A stretch of DNA of 64,000 nucleotides from Siphonodentalium dalli (lineage: Eukaryota > Mollusca > Scaphopoda > Gadilida > Siphonodentaliidae): positions 130,651,282 to 130,715,281 of the forward strand of contig CP136062.1 in the NCBI GenBank assembly GCA_032622095.1, in the 5' to 3' direction. A program made the position numbers and the translations under genes. The notes beneath the pieces were generated by a model. It was not told the origin of the DNA. It searched no databases and worked only from the letters and a program-made list of their open reading frames with translations. Below, one piece after another: positions 11,952-23,858 of the stretch. How positions within the stretch are numbered: the stretch's first letter is position 1; each line of letters begins with the position of its first letter.

Positions 11952-12921
11952 CTTGAAATGCAGTTTTTCTGAACAGTCTTCCTTGATTAAAGTGATGTGA
12001 AACACTCCGGCAGACAACGGGCAGAGTGATCAAATAGAAATTAAGAATAATCTTTCTCAAAGTAGTTATTTGTTACGAATATTAATCCAAATGGATGATA
12101 CACAACGTCATTCTTATATATTAGTTAAATGCAATGACTCTCGATGGCGAAATCATTTTTGTTTAATTATAGCCGATAGTTGCGCCCCGAATCGAGATGC
12201 AAATATTTACAATTTGGAGTAGTTCAGACGATGTTCTCTATGAAGTGGGGTGGTAGATTTTTTTGGAAATTTTCAGTGATGTTAGTAGAATGATAACATT
12301 CCCCAGGTTGGCAAAGTGCCTGAGCACTAACTTATCAATTTCTCGCACCCGAAAAAGTCCATAACAAGTCCATAATATGTCTTTAAGCATATATATAAAT
12401 CTCCGAAAACCAAAATTCTAAAGCATTAAACGATTTCTTGAAATACAGTTTTTCTGAACAGTCTTCCTTGATTAAAGTGATGTGAAACACTCCGGCAGAC
12501 ACCGGGCAGAGTGATCAAATAGAAATTAAGAATAATCTTTCTCAAAGTAGTTATTCGTTACGAATATTAATCCAAATGGATGATACACAACGTCATTCTT
12601 ATATATTAGTTAAATGCAATGACTCTCGATGGCGAAATCATTTTTGTTTAATTATAGCCGATAGTTGCGCCCCGAATCGAGATGTAAATATTTACAATTT
12701 GGAGTAGTTCAGACGATGTTCTCTATGAAGTGGTGTGGCAGATTTTTTTGGAAATTTTCAGTGATGTTAGTAGAATGATAACATTCCCCAGGTTGGCAAA
12801 GTGCCTGAGCACTAACTTATCAATTTCTCGCACCCGAAAAAGTCCATAACAAGTCCATAATATGTCTTTAAGCATATATATAAATCTCCGAAAACAAAAA
12901 TTCTAAAGCATTAAACGATTT
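11952..12921 (+). repeat. 485-bp direct tandem duplication
   Basis: Unit 1 is 11952-12436 and unit 2 is 12437-12921, of equal length. By eye they differ at under ten positions (for example ATGCAG/ATACAG and TTTGTTACG/TTCGTTACG), so the duplication is recent. The units hold no open frame that looks like a gene. Confidence 0.9.
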
Positions 12922-12926
12922 GCTAT

Positions 12927-13059
12927 ATTTCCAGGGCATATATTTCATCTGATTTTGCGAGAATCCATATATACTTTTTCACGAGAATCCAGGGTAATTT
13001 GCGAGAATATTTACGAGAATCTAGATTTGGATTCTCGCCGAAATATAAGCCCTGATTTC
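12927..13059. mobile_element. hAT-like MITE, 123 bp, 5-bp target duplication
   Basis: The element spans 12932-13054, from CAGGGCATATATTTC to GAAATATAAGCCCTG, a 15-bp inverted repeat with one mismatch. It is flanked by ATTTC on both sides (12927-12931 and 13055-13059). CAGGG ends are common in hAT elements; most hATs duplicate 8 bp, but lineages with 5 bp are known. Inside are several GAGAATC motifs. Confidence 0.75.
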
Positions 13060-14660
13060 ACTCTGAAGTGTGCCTAAATGGCATAAATTGTACCGTGGTT
13101 CCCATGTTCGCCAAAGTGGCATAAATTTATTTCAGGATAATACTAATTTTAGGCATTCATTTATATCACTGATATCAGGACAATAAATAGCCATTTCCAT
13201 TGCATGGAACAAAGAGCGTTATTGTTTATCGGTGTTGTTTTTGGAAGTGGTGGTAGTTAAATTTTATACATTTCTACCCCCAATAAGTATTTCCGAACAA
13301 ATGAATTATTAACAAGCGTGACATGACATCATTGACGAAGATAATTAACACCGATCTACAAGCAATTAAAGTCTTAAAATGAGCTAAAATTTAACATTTT
13401 CTTTAAAAATTTTACATTTTTATCTCTCGCGACATAATTGTCACCAATAAAAACAAATTTGATTCATCGTGGAAGTTAGTCGGTGACTATAAATAATGTC
13501 ACCATTCAACTGAATGTTGTTGAGCATATTTCAACCAATTTTGGAAGTTTAAATGAATATTTTCTTCACACGCAAAGTAAAATTGACAAATTTCAGGATT
13601 TTAGCCTGCTTCGTTGGGACCAAAATTTGTTGTGCACACTCAAGAAACGTCTACCGACACTCGCTAGGCCAAATTATGCCATGACCATGCTATAAACTAG
13701 CTTGAAATTGGCAAAACAATGAATTTGTTTTGGTTGAAAAAATTTACATGGGAATCTCCAGAGAACGATTATTTTTCGATAAAAACGAAAATAATGCGAA
13801 ATGAAATTCGGCACTCGTCAGAATGGTGCAGAATAACATACGAGTCTTGTTATATGCGAAAATTTGACCTCATTCGATAAATTAGTCTCGTAATTAAGGA
13901 ATGTGGAATTCCGTCGCACTGTAGTGTTACTGTACATGACCGACGCAATTTTGAAATGTAAACACGCATCAAACACGCATCAAATTTACCTTTTGTGAGA
14001 ATAACAAAAGCGCAACCTTGATCAAAGTAATACAATACACAACAACACATAGAATAAAACTGATATAAGTGAGAATAAGACGCGTATTCAGACGTGGAAT
14101 TTGACAACATTTCTTCGCTATAAATATATCTGACCCAGATAACCGAGATGCATCTGTTTTGCGCACGTCACTTTCCATATTTGGAATTTCCATATATGGG
14201 ATTTGTGTTAACCTCAATACCGATCAAGTTATCTTAGCATAAACATAAACTATATTGTAATTTATGCAACTACGACCCTGGTAACCCTGATAACTAATAA
14301 AATATACCGGCCAATTCATTTTAAGATCGTTATTTCACTTTGCTTTAGGCATAAATACACTCTTAAACGCACATAAACGACCCATTGGCGTTAAATTAAA
14401 TATACTCGGTATTTATTAATATTAGTTTTTTATTGCTCAGTATAGAGTTAGACCCTTGACACCTGTCAATATATTTGGGCTGAATTCATATGATGCGGTA
14501 TTATTCCTCGAAATAAACAACAAAGCCGTCGTTACTTAGAAATGTCGTTTGGGCTAACATTTACACAAATCCTCCGTGTGTTCTCCTCAATAGACACGCA
14601 GGTTCTCAGTCGACACACAGGTTATCCCAGAAACCGGTGTGAAATAAACAGCCAAGGTTT
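13060..14660. other. No recognised gene
   Basis: The longest frames are 13483-13695 on plus and two overlapping minus frames at 13850-14217. The 82-codon minus frame (13969-14217) has one hydrophobic run, ILTYISFILCVVVYCITLI, that could span a membrane, but nothing else supports a gene. The region reads as unique AT-rich sequence. Confidence 0.45.
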
Positions 14661-14664
14661 GGCT

Positions 14665-15130
14665 GAAATGACAGTAACACTTCTTAGTCTGTAGAGTAGA
14701 AACTTCATTAGTGACTGGGCGTAATCATTAAAAGTAGATACTATATCGCAGGTACAATCATATCCGCAAGAACGCCTCCATCAAATATCTTGCACTGAAC
14801 ATTTTTAGGTGGGTCCGATATATCTCCAATTGCTTCCCGGATACATCCCAGCAAATCAGATTGTGTCCCCTTGAATTTACATTACCTCCCGTTGATAAGG
14901 CGGGGGAAATGGCCGACTCTCGTGAGAGAAAAACACGTCTGGTTCGGAGAGTTCTAGCCATCTCGTTATTGTTGATGAGCTCTCTGTTAAACATATCAAC
15001 CCTCCATTTCCTTTCAATTTGATGTTCTCCTGTTCCTGCACTTGATCGTTTGGAATAGCGGAGAAGCGATTTCGGGTTTTTTGAACTGCCCAAATGTTGT
15101 TCGAACACACTATTACAAGAAATAAAATAT
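14665..15130 (-). pseudogene. N-terminal half of an uncharacterised transposon-type protein (inverted)
   Basis: The minus strand encodes pieces of an uncharacterised protein family that I recall from mollusc and cnidarian gene sets. In order they read QKTRNRFSAIPNDQ, QEQENIKLKGNGG and ITRW (minus frame ending 14877), then FFSHES, then in another frame PALSTGGN and IFDGGVLADM. The family order recalled is an FSAI..D..HEQNN..VKG.GG..GLTE block, an FF.HE..PP.LS block, then FDG. At least two frame changes and stops break it. It ends near LRSVTVI at about 14680, just before the VWD motif that the plus-strand half carries. The last 120 bp (14668-14795) are an inverted duplicate of 15146-15260, so the two halves are head-to-head. 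The biochemical role of the family is unknown to me. Confidence 0.8.
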
Positions 15131-15139
15131 TGGAAGTAC

Positions 15140-16352
15140 GTGCAAGATATTTGATGGAGGCGTTCTTGTGCATATAAGTGTGCCTGCGATAGGATCTACA
15201 TGTACTTTTAATGATTACACAGTCACCAATGAAGTTTCTACTCCACAAACTAAGAAGTGTTAATGTCATGTGTGTTGTGTGGGATAGGTATTTTGAAGGC
15301 AGCACAAAAGGCAGCACTAATGAGAATCGTGGTATAGGTCTTGGACGAAAAGTTGGTGGCCAAACTAAGATTCCAAAAAAATGGAACGACTTCCTCCGTC
15401 ATTCTAATAATAAGCTTGGAATTTTTGTATTCCTGACAAGTAATGCGTCAGAACATGATGATAAAGTGTTAAACATGACAGAATGTTCGTCAACTCTAAA
15501 AATAGCAAATTCTTCCAAGTAAATCTTGAGAAACTGTTGTCAGGAGGAAGCTGATATTATAATTGTGCCGCACATTATCCATGCGATTTCTTGTGGACTG
15601 ACGACCATCCGTGTTCGGATTGTTGACACAGATGTCCTGGTAATGGTCATCGGTCTGTTTTCAAAGTTTACGGATGCTAACAGTGGTGGTGATACATGTG
15701 TTTCTCTAGAACAGGCAAAACTAAAACATTGTACCATGACAACAGCACATTTTCCACTCTGGGCGATGACAATTGTTATCACTACCCAATTTTCATTCGA
15801 TATCTGCTTGGTTTTTATACCACTTTGTTCTTCCATATAAAGGGCAGAAAAAGTTTCTGGATAGCATGGAAATATTATCCCGTTTTCACAGATACATGTA
15901 CATTTCTTCTATAGGCGAATCAACCTTTTATTCAACTAGATTCGTCCTCATATATTTTCAAAGAACTCGAACGTTTCATTACCATTAATTATAATAAAGG
16001 TTGTCAAAAGTTGCTGATAACGAGGCATATGAAGAGAATTCTCCAAAACTTGTCGCTCAAAAGGGGCCCTATACTAATACAGCATATGAAATGAGCCATA
16101 TGCCAGGCAGGATTGTGGTACACTTACCATGACATAACAATTCCAATACATGGCCCGCATGACTGGGAATGGACAGTTGAAGATCATGGATGTAAACCAT
16201 TGTGGACTACATTACCAGAAGCTGCAGCTGTGTGTTCAGAACTCATCAAGTGTTGTTGCAAATCCCAAACTTGTAACAGGTGTAAATGTGCAATAGCTGA
16301 TTTACCATGCACACAATTATGCAGTTGTAATTGTGATATTAAGAATGCCTAA
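15140..16352 (+). pseudogene. C-terminal two thirds of the same uncharacterised protein family
   Basis: Plus-strand pieces follow the family order. They are FDGGVLVHIS (about 15150); LRSVNVMCVVWDRYFEGS and GIGLGRKVGGQTKIPKKW then FLRHSNNKLGIFVFL (frame 15211-15522); QEEADIIIVPHIIHA and IRVRIVDTDVLVMVIGLF (frame 15526-15840); HIKGRKSFWIAWKYYP (frame 15696-15914); GRIVVHL (near 16110); and the tail AAAVCSELIKCCCK, NRCKCAIADLPC, QLCSCNCD (frame 16113-16352). The tail is a Cys-rich cluster that could bind zinc. Frame changes between the pieces and several stops make it a pseudogene. It starts abruptly near 15140, where the inverted N-terminal half abuts it. The sequence shows no mobility domain I can name; that it belongs to a transposon is inferred from the second copy at 7.8-8.7 kb with shared non-coding tail. 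Confidence 0.85.
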
Positions 16353-17880
16353 CATATTTGTTCAAAATATCAACTTGGTCACCGGTGATTATAACATGAC
16401 AATCTATGAGTTGCTATATATCCGCTGGTATGATCAGACTGTGCACATTATAGTTATACAGGTACAACATAACAAACGTGAATTTAAGAACAGAGTATAA
16501 ACAAAGATAGACCATCTTTATGTTATGTGTATTATTGATAGACAAATTAAAGTTGTGATCTGAACTACATGTCTATATATACCCCCTCGTGTATGCTACA
16601 TTTGTAGATTATATAAGTCAACACCTTCAAATTATTTATGGTATAACAGATTTTTTGAATTTTATTCTATTTCACCAATACTTGACATGTATACACCTTT
16701 AAATGTGTTGTATTCGACAGTCATTTTCGAAACTTTCAAGGCCGCATGTGGTATACGATCTTGGGAAATGTTTGAGAAATTGCCCATATATTGCTTGAAA
16801 ATATTTGAAATGATGGTTATTTTACCATAAAATATAGCTGTTATTAGGCATACAATTGTAAATTTAAACAGTATACTGTCAATGAGATTGTTACATAGCA
16901 TTATATGACTAATTGTCATCGACAAACTCACTTTATAAGATTTAACCAAAGATTTATTGAATCTTTACAACCAAGTCACATTTTCGTGATTTTTGGGGTG
17001 AGGGGTAACATAAACCAAATTTTCTGAAACGTTGTTACATATTAACCACAGAAAATCTATTCATTGTTTTCAGTATATATGTCCAAAACATTTAAGACCG
17101 AACATTGTGAACTATCCCAAATATCCTATGTGTAAATGACCATTTATTGGACCAATATATTTGAAATAACGAGGATTTTCTTACATAATTGCATATTTTA
17201 ATCGAAAAAGTTGTAAATTTCAACTTTGGTCATTGTGTGTGTAATTGCAATTACAGTATTTAGAAATGTGATCGAATAGTGTCCTTTATAGATTCTCATC
17301 CATGTTCTATCGGATGTTTATCACAAAAACATAATTTCATGATTTTTGGGGTGAGGGGTAACATAATCCAAAATGTCTAAAATATGGTTACGAATTTGTC
17401 CTAGATGTTGTATATTTTGTTTGTAGTATACATTTCTGAAATTTTTAAGATCTTAACCTTTGATATGCACTGAAACAGTTTTGAGAAATTGTCTGTTTAT
17501 TATTCCGAAATAATTGAAACGAGAATGATTTTATGACAAAATTTCATGCTTTTGGTCCAAAAAGTGATAATTTTCAAATTGGGTCAGCCTGGATTGATAA
17601 TATCTTCAAAATATGACAATGTCGGATGGAATGACGCCTTTAAAATGCATGTGCCTTAAATTGTATACCAGTTGGAACGTCATGGTGAAATAATGATTGA
17701 ATTTGGCCGCCATCTTGGATTTATACTGGAAACAAGGGTTAATATTGATCAGAAACCTGTTTCTAGTTCACTTTCTGAAAGAACACACCTAACTTGACAT
17801 AATATAAAAAAATGGCACTTTTGGCCAGTCCGTTCCAATATGACAAAATATTGTCGCTAAGTCACTACACTACAACCCGT
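16353..17880 (+). mobile_element. 3' non-coding tail of the transposon with a 760-bp extra block
   Basis: Bases 16353-16975 and 17735-17880 match the minus strand of 7790-8520. Between them, 16976-17734 is absent from the other copy. It consists of two roughly 357-bp direct units, each opening with TGATTTTTGGGGTGAGGGGT (at about 16988 and 17341). It is either an insertion here or a deletion in the other copy. Confidence 0.8.
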
Positions 17881-19877
17881 TCATATGACATTGTCATGTT
17901 TATTGGTCAATGAAATACTAGAGGGTTAATTCCATTGATCATATACCGGTATATCCAACGACCAGGTAAGCAACTGACACGCTTGTCAAAATGCGAGAAT
18001 CTGGTTACTTTTCGCACTTATAACTGAAATAGAAGCAGCTTCGCCATCGCAAGTCGGCTTAAGAAAACACTCCAGATTTAGTGGTCCTGCTACATGTTAC
18101 GGTGTTGGTAGGTACTGCTGATTTAGCTATGGTGTTGGTGGGGCAAATAATGATGCTGTTCGATCTGATCGAGTATCATTAGTTTTCTTTAAATAGTTTA
18201 ATTGTCCTTTTATATCCCTTTCGCAAGTCTAAATGATTCAATACAACGCCATTATCTCCGTCACGCACCAAACTAGTTATAGAATATGTTCTATATATAC
18301 TGTAATGACCCTCGGGTCATTATATATCATTATATGCATCGTTCAATTCTCCAAAGTAATAGCCATATCACGTCATAATCACCTACAAATTTCAATCGCT
18401 CGTAACTCCATTCATATCCCATCAAATGTCATATATTAGTTAAATAGAAATTCCGCAACTTACACTTCACCTTTCACCATATGCATACCTCACAATATCA
18501 TAAAATGCACTTGCAAAGTTTTCAATTTCACCGGAAGTAAATCGTCGTAGCTCATTCGTAAAAAAATTCAGTTTCACAAACTTCACTCATAAATTGTGTA
18601 AATATTACGCATGCTCATATATTCACACTTACCACTTGTATGGCTCACATCAAGCTTCATTTAAAGAATAATGTCTCATGACAGTTTTGTGAAAGTAAAT
18701 TTCTGCAATTCTTGGCATCTCAAATTCGGAGGGAGGTCACGTGGTATACTTCATCGACCTGATCATATTAATTTCGCCTGTCAAAATTGCAGATGTCTAA
18801 CAGATATTAATGAAAATCAGTTATTGTTCATATTATCGAGATTGTTGGAGATTGTTTCGGAACTATTCCGTAACATGCGCGTAAGGTATTTGCTTACTGC
18901 GTTATGCGCCGCAAATTAGCATTCTGTGAAAGTTGTGTGTATCAAATATACTGGGAGCTCCCGCTGGTTTTGCAGCGCAACACTCTCAATTTGCATATTT
19001 TAGGTACAAAATAAATACTTATATGTAAATACGTATAATAAAGTATTGCTGACTAAATGAGCTGTTTTTCAAGCGAGATCCATTGTGTCTTTCGAGACCT
19101 TATTTTAAAACTTATATCCTCACATGTAAAACGCTCCCTTTGGTTTGTCTGATCTCAGCTTATTATTAAAGTTATCTTATAGTTTCTAAAACCTTCAAGT
19201 TTTCTTAAAGTTTAACTTTCCTTTAAATTTTGTTACTTGACATTTTCCGGTATATTCATTGCTAGATCCGTGTCAAGTCCGGTCCGCGCCTCTTATATAC
19301 ATGTAAAAGGAACGATGTCGCCAAGGAATCGGGCTCTCTATTTTTTTCTAGTCGAAACTTGCAATATTAAATGAACCGTCCTTTATTTCTCATAGAATCA
19401 TTAATTTAAAGCAGTATGGTGAGTGTGGGCATAAATAGCCACATGTGAGATAAGTTGGAGATTGTCTAAATTGAGGGCAGTACATAAGGTAATTTGAAAT
19501 TGTCAGTGAAAGCGGTGTAGTTCCAGATTGTATCCTGAAGTTGCTGATGCTATGATTTATGCGGAGTTCTGTCGTAATTGTGCATACAACTGTATAATGG
19601 TAAATGTTGTGCTTCAGTTTTTAATAAAGAATCTGTCTTGTTGAATATGTTGTTGGGCCGCTTAATTTCCCCTTAAACTATGGCTGAAGAATGGTTGAAA
19701 ACATATACGCCGGACCACTCGAGCTATAGTGTCTGTTACAATACATCAAGTTACGAATACCTCTAATGAAAGGGGATATTTTCTTAGACATCATCATCAT
19801 ACTAAATGGCCACACATTTTTTATTTGCAATAGGATTAACCACATATTTGATGGAGGTGCTAACCCCCCTTACCTAC
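17881..19877. other. No recognised gene
   Basis: Small frames only (18233-18439, 18671-18919). The 82-codon frame at 18671 reads as ordinary protein-like sequence (NENQLLFILSRLLEIVSELF) but has no motif, splice context or second copy to support it. Confidence 0.4.
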
Positions 19878-20036
19878 AGTAATGCTATAAATAATCGACT
19901 CCTTAACCACAGCAGAATTATGGGTAACTTTTCAGGATTTAGTCGGAAATATGGCTTGTTGCCATTCATCGGAAATCCTGAGAAATTACCCATAATTATG
20001 CTGTGGTTAAGGAGTCGATTATTTAGGGCATTATTG
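19878..20036. mobile_element. Foldback MITE, about 155 bp, copy 1
   Basis: Arms of about 65 bp pair AATCGACTCCTTAACCACAG on the left with CTGTGGTTAAGGAGTCGATT on the right, around a centre reading TTAGTCGGAAATATGGCTTG. The 86-codon frame across it (19806-20066) is a by-product of the palindrome. A partial inverted copy lies at 34571-34672. Confidence 0.8.
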
Positions 20037-20420
20037 TACATACGCCGATACGAGGAGACTGGTTAATTGTGTTTGTTACATGTATATGTGGTTTAAGCGA
20101 CCAATTCCACAGTAAATAGTTTCTATTTTCTTGTATAAAAGAGCTCTCTTGTCAAAACATTTGCTAAAAGTAAATTATTTAAGCATTCGGCAAGACTTAG
20201 TGCCAGTACTCTGGCACTCTGTTTTGATACACATATCTGAAAATATCTGACTGTGCTAAATCAGCAGGACACATCGAGATCATACCATAATAGCATGACC
20301 ACTTAACCAGGGTCACAAAATAATCAAAATACTCACTAAATACTTATGGACGAGTAGTTCCTTCAGGAAATGTTCAGATAATAAGTTCAATAACTATATA
20401 GGTCGTTCGTTGGACATATG
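20037..20420. other. No recognised feature
   Basis: Unique AT-rich sequence; I see no coding or repeat signal. Confidence 0.4.
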
Positions 20421-20954
20421 TGACCCGCCATATCAAATCCAGTCGGAAGTCGGGATTTTTTTACCCTGTGCCAATGCATTCTCTTATATATGCGAGTCGA
20501 CCATAGGTCGCCTCGCATATATAAGAGAATGCATTGGCCTAACAATTTTTTATCTTTTTTTTTTTTAAATAAATGTTTCTTACAATTTTTAGGACATAAA
20601 ATAAAAATGTTTGTCTGGGGCTCTGTATGGGTGAAATTATAATTGTTAAATTTGTTAAACAATTTTTAGGACATAAAATAAAAAACATCCATTACCCTGC
20701 AGGGAGCCCCACACATATATAGAAGCATATAGAAGAGTGTCGTCTGCTCATGTTTGTCTGGGGCTCTGTATGGGTGAAATTATAATTGTTAAAGAATACA
20801 AGAACAAATTATTAAAATTGTAAAAAATTGTTAGGCCAATGCATTCTCTTATATATGCGAGGCGACCTATGGTCGACTCGCATATATAAGAGAATGCAAT
20901 GGCACAGGGTAAAAAAAATCCCGACTTACGACTGGATTTGATATGGCGGGTTAC
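20421..20954. mobile_element. Double-hairpin element with long inverted ends
   Basis: The outer arms 20421-20547 and 20826-20954 are inverted copies (ATATCAAATCCAGTCG / CGACTGGATTTGATAT). Each contains its own palindrome (20471-20537 and 20836-20902) with 26-bp stems CAATGCATTCTCTTATATAT / ATATATAAGAGAATGCATTG. Between the arms are two direct copies of GTTTGTCTGGGGCTCTGTAT (about 20610 and 20752). Two related hairpins occur at 52870-53012. Confidence 0.85.
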
Positions 20955-21488
20955 ATATATTATCTGAATATTTCCCACCAATGAATAGGAATCCTTCCGA
21001 ACTGCTATTATCTTTTTGCATGTCTGTCGTCTGCTCATTCTTCCTGAACACCCCTCCAAATGAAAAAAAGACCATTCCAATATATTCGGTTAATACCGTG
21101 ACTGGTGAGAAAACATTTCATAAACAAAATTGGTTAACAGTGCGGCTCTCCATTCCGTGAAATATGAGCTCCAGACTGGTGTATCTGACAAGAGAGGCAG
21201 ATCAGAAATCTGAATGGTTGATCTTATGCTAATATGTGCTCATTGTCACCGGTCCGGATAAGACAGCAATTACCGTCGATTCGTTCGGCGACTAATATCA
21301 GACTCTAATGCTGTTACTATCCATTACTCAATAACCAGGCATCGTGTTCGGATGAACCCTGCAGGTGCCATTAGCCCATTAACTGTGATAATAGTACAGA
21401 TGGCCATGTTTAGATCAAACTACGTCATATTTAATTTTTATGATAGGCATACACGAACACACCTTATGCGCGTGTATAAATATGATAA
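20955..21488. other. No recognised gene
   Basis: Only short frames (for example the 64-codon 21352-21546, which runs into the Helitron end). Nothing supports a gene. Confidence 0.4.
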
Positions 21489-21489
21489 A

Positions 21490-23364
21490 CTAGCAGGGTT
21501 ACCAGGCGTTTCCCAGGTTAATGTGATGTGGACCCCTCTGCTGTGAACATTTGGTGGGAATGGATACTAATCTTGCTCTAACTGTTACACGTATTCTCAT
21601 AAATGTATATAGTGGAAATTGGCGCTAGTCATATTTTTATCAGTTTTTGGTGATCCTCCCTTTCCCATCCCTGACTCAAGCGGCGCGATATCTTTAAGTC
21701 ACACAATTAGACTCATTGCGAGATGAATATATACAAAATTGGTGGTAATCGGCGACTAAACAAATTGGCGTATTTAAACCACACGATTAGATTCCTCGTA
21801 TCATGGAGTACAATATATATATATTTGGTGAAAATAGGCGCTAAAACTATTTTACACCATGACTCCCTATTGTACTGTGTACAAACATGCTATATAATAT
21901 ATTTGTGCTGTACACCCTACTGTGTGTGAACAGGAGTCCGACCGTGGGTAACACGTTTCTACTGTGGGTAACACGTTTGAATGGCATTTCAATGGTTAAA
22001 GTTTATACCCATAGTAGAACTACATCCGAGTTGACCTTTCATTAACCTTCCGTAACCTCGATCAAAATGACTCTATTTTTAAAACGTAGCGCTTCGCGAT
22101 GAACACAATTTGATACTTTCGATTCAATTGAATATTATACTCACTAATGCGATAAACACGAACAGTTAATTCCGTGGAAATCACATCCAGATCAGCAAAT
22201 TGAACATATATTTCAAGAAATAGACGTAACAAACTCGAACAACAAACGGTGGATTTCAAAATGACTTTCGTGGTTTCCTGTTGACTGTCCGGCGGAGAAA
22301 AAAAAGTTCCCGCAATGTGTTATATTTATATTCATTAAATTCGTATTCCCAAATATATTCATGTTGTTTATTTATGGCGGTTTCATTACAGTTTATTGTG
22401 AATTGGCTAAACTGATGCCATATTCGTACAATTGAGTGTTGACTTAATTCAATTTATTAATACGCTTGATCAGCTGTGATAGTGTACGTCGATGTACGGC
22501 CAAGTGTGGGAAACACAACAGGGATGATTGTGTATGGTGTGACAGAATCGTCTTAATTTAAGTGGATTTATTTCGATTTCAAAGCATTTTTTGCTCCTGT
22601 ACCGGTCATGGTATAAACAAAATACACACGTAATGTTTCTGAATACCAAATTTACACCACTCGTGGGATTGACGATTTACCACACTCGCTAAGCTCGTGT
22701 GGTAAATAATCAATCCCACTCGTGGTGTAAATTTGGTATTCAGAAACACTACGTGTGTATTCTATATTTCATCATGATGTCCCTCTCCCTCCCCCATGCA
22801 CCCTGACTCGAACGACCGCACTTTTGACATCTTTAAACCAAACAATTAGACTCCTGGTAGCATGGAAATGATTATGTATAAATTTGGTGGTAATCGGCGG
22901 CTAAACGAATTCTCATCAAATTTAGTGCCCCCTATCTCTCATCCAAACGGCACAAATGTTACCTCTTTACATTACACAATTAGATTACTTATATAATGGA
23001 GAATTATGTATGTCAATTTGGTGGAAATCGGCGCTAAAATGTTTATACATTTTGGTGCCCTCTCCCCTTCCGGGCATCCCTGACTCGAACTACGCAACTC
23101 TTGACATTTTTAAACCACACCATTATATTCCTCGTATCATGGAGATTATTATGTATAAGTTTGGTGGAAATCGGCGACAAAAAGTATTGCTGTCCAGCCC
23201 CCTTTCTGCCCCTGACACAAATAGCGTCACTATATAAAATTATAACCCGGACCATTAACTTTCTCGTAAAAAGTTACCCCCGTTGGACCTCTTCGGTGCC
23301 ATCTAGATGATCCCCCGTGGATTAATATAGAACACAGGCAGACATTCGCAAATATAGATATAGA
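21490..23364 (-). mobile_element. Non-autonomous Helitron, copy 2, minus strand
   Basis: On the minus strand it begins TCTATATCTATATTTGCG (base 23364, preceded by A at 23365) and ends GGTAACCCTGCTAG (base 21490, followed by T at 21489). Both ends match copy 1. The tandem core appears as two blocks (about 22780-23300 and 21600-21870) split by some 850 bp that includes a separate palindromic MITE (22621-22761). At 1,875 bp it is shorter than copy 1, mainly because it lacks the roughly 1-kb 3' segment found there. Confidence 0.85.
22621..22761. mobile_element. Palindromic MITE, 141 bp, nested in Helitron copy 2
   Basis: The left arm starts AATACACACGTAATGTTTCT and the right arm ends with its complement, with ACACCACTCGTGGGATTGAC in the arms and a centre of only a few bases. 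Near-perfect symmetry suggests a recent foldback insertion. Confidence 0.8.
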
Positions 23365-23365
23365 T

Positions 23366-23858
23366 GTAATGAAGGCGGATTCGGATGCTGATTAGTAGCA
23401 TACATATGCTAATAAGTATGTTATTGACACCAATGCATCGAAAGGTGGATTGCATAGCATAATATAAGCGATTTCAGTATTCACGACCCTCCCCACCTAA
23501 CGTGAAAGGTCTACGTTTGTGATAACGTTCTTTTTAAATGGCGTTCCATAATCGAAAATTTAACAGGGGTTCTCGGTCAGTGCCGTATCATGACAGAATT
23601 GTTGTCTGAAAAAGAATATTGCTAAAATAGGAAATCATGTCAAAAATACAAAATGAAATAAAAGAAACGAAAATAACGATATGTCCCTATAAATATGTTA
23701 TTTATACGACTATTTGCTGTAGTACGAGCAATTTCGACATTACAGTCTTTTTTTTAAATTGTCCGATAAAGTGGGTAAAGTGACACGGATAACTCCACCT
23801 TTATTATCGAATGAGATTAGAGAATAGAGCAGTTTAATGGTAACGTACAATCAAGTCA
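23366..23858. other. No recognised feature
   Basis: Unique AT-rich sequence between Helitron copy 2 and the satellite. No open frame of note. Confidence 0.4.
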
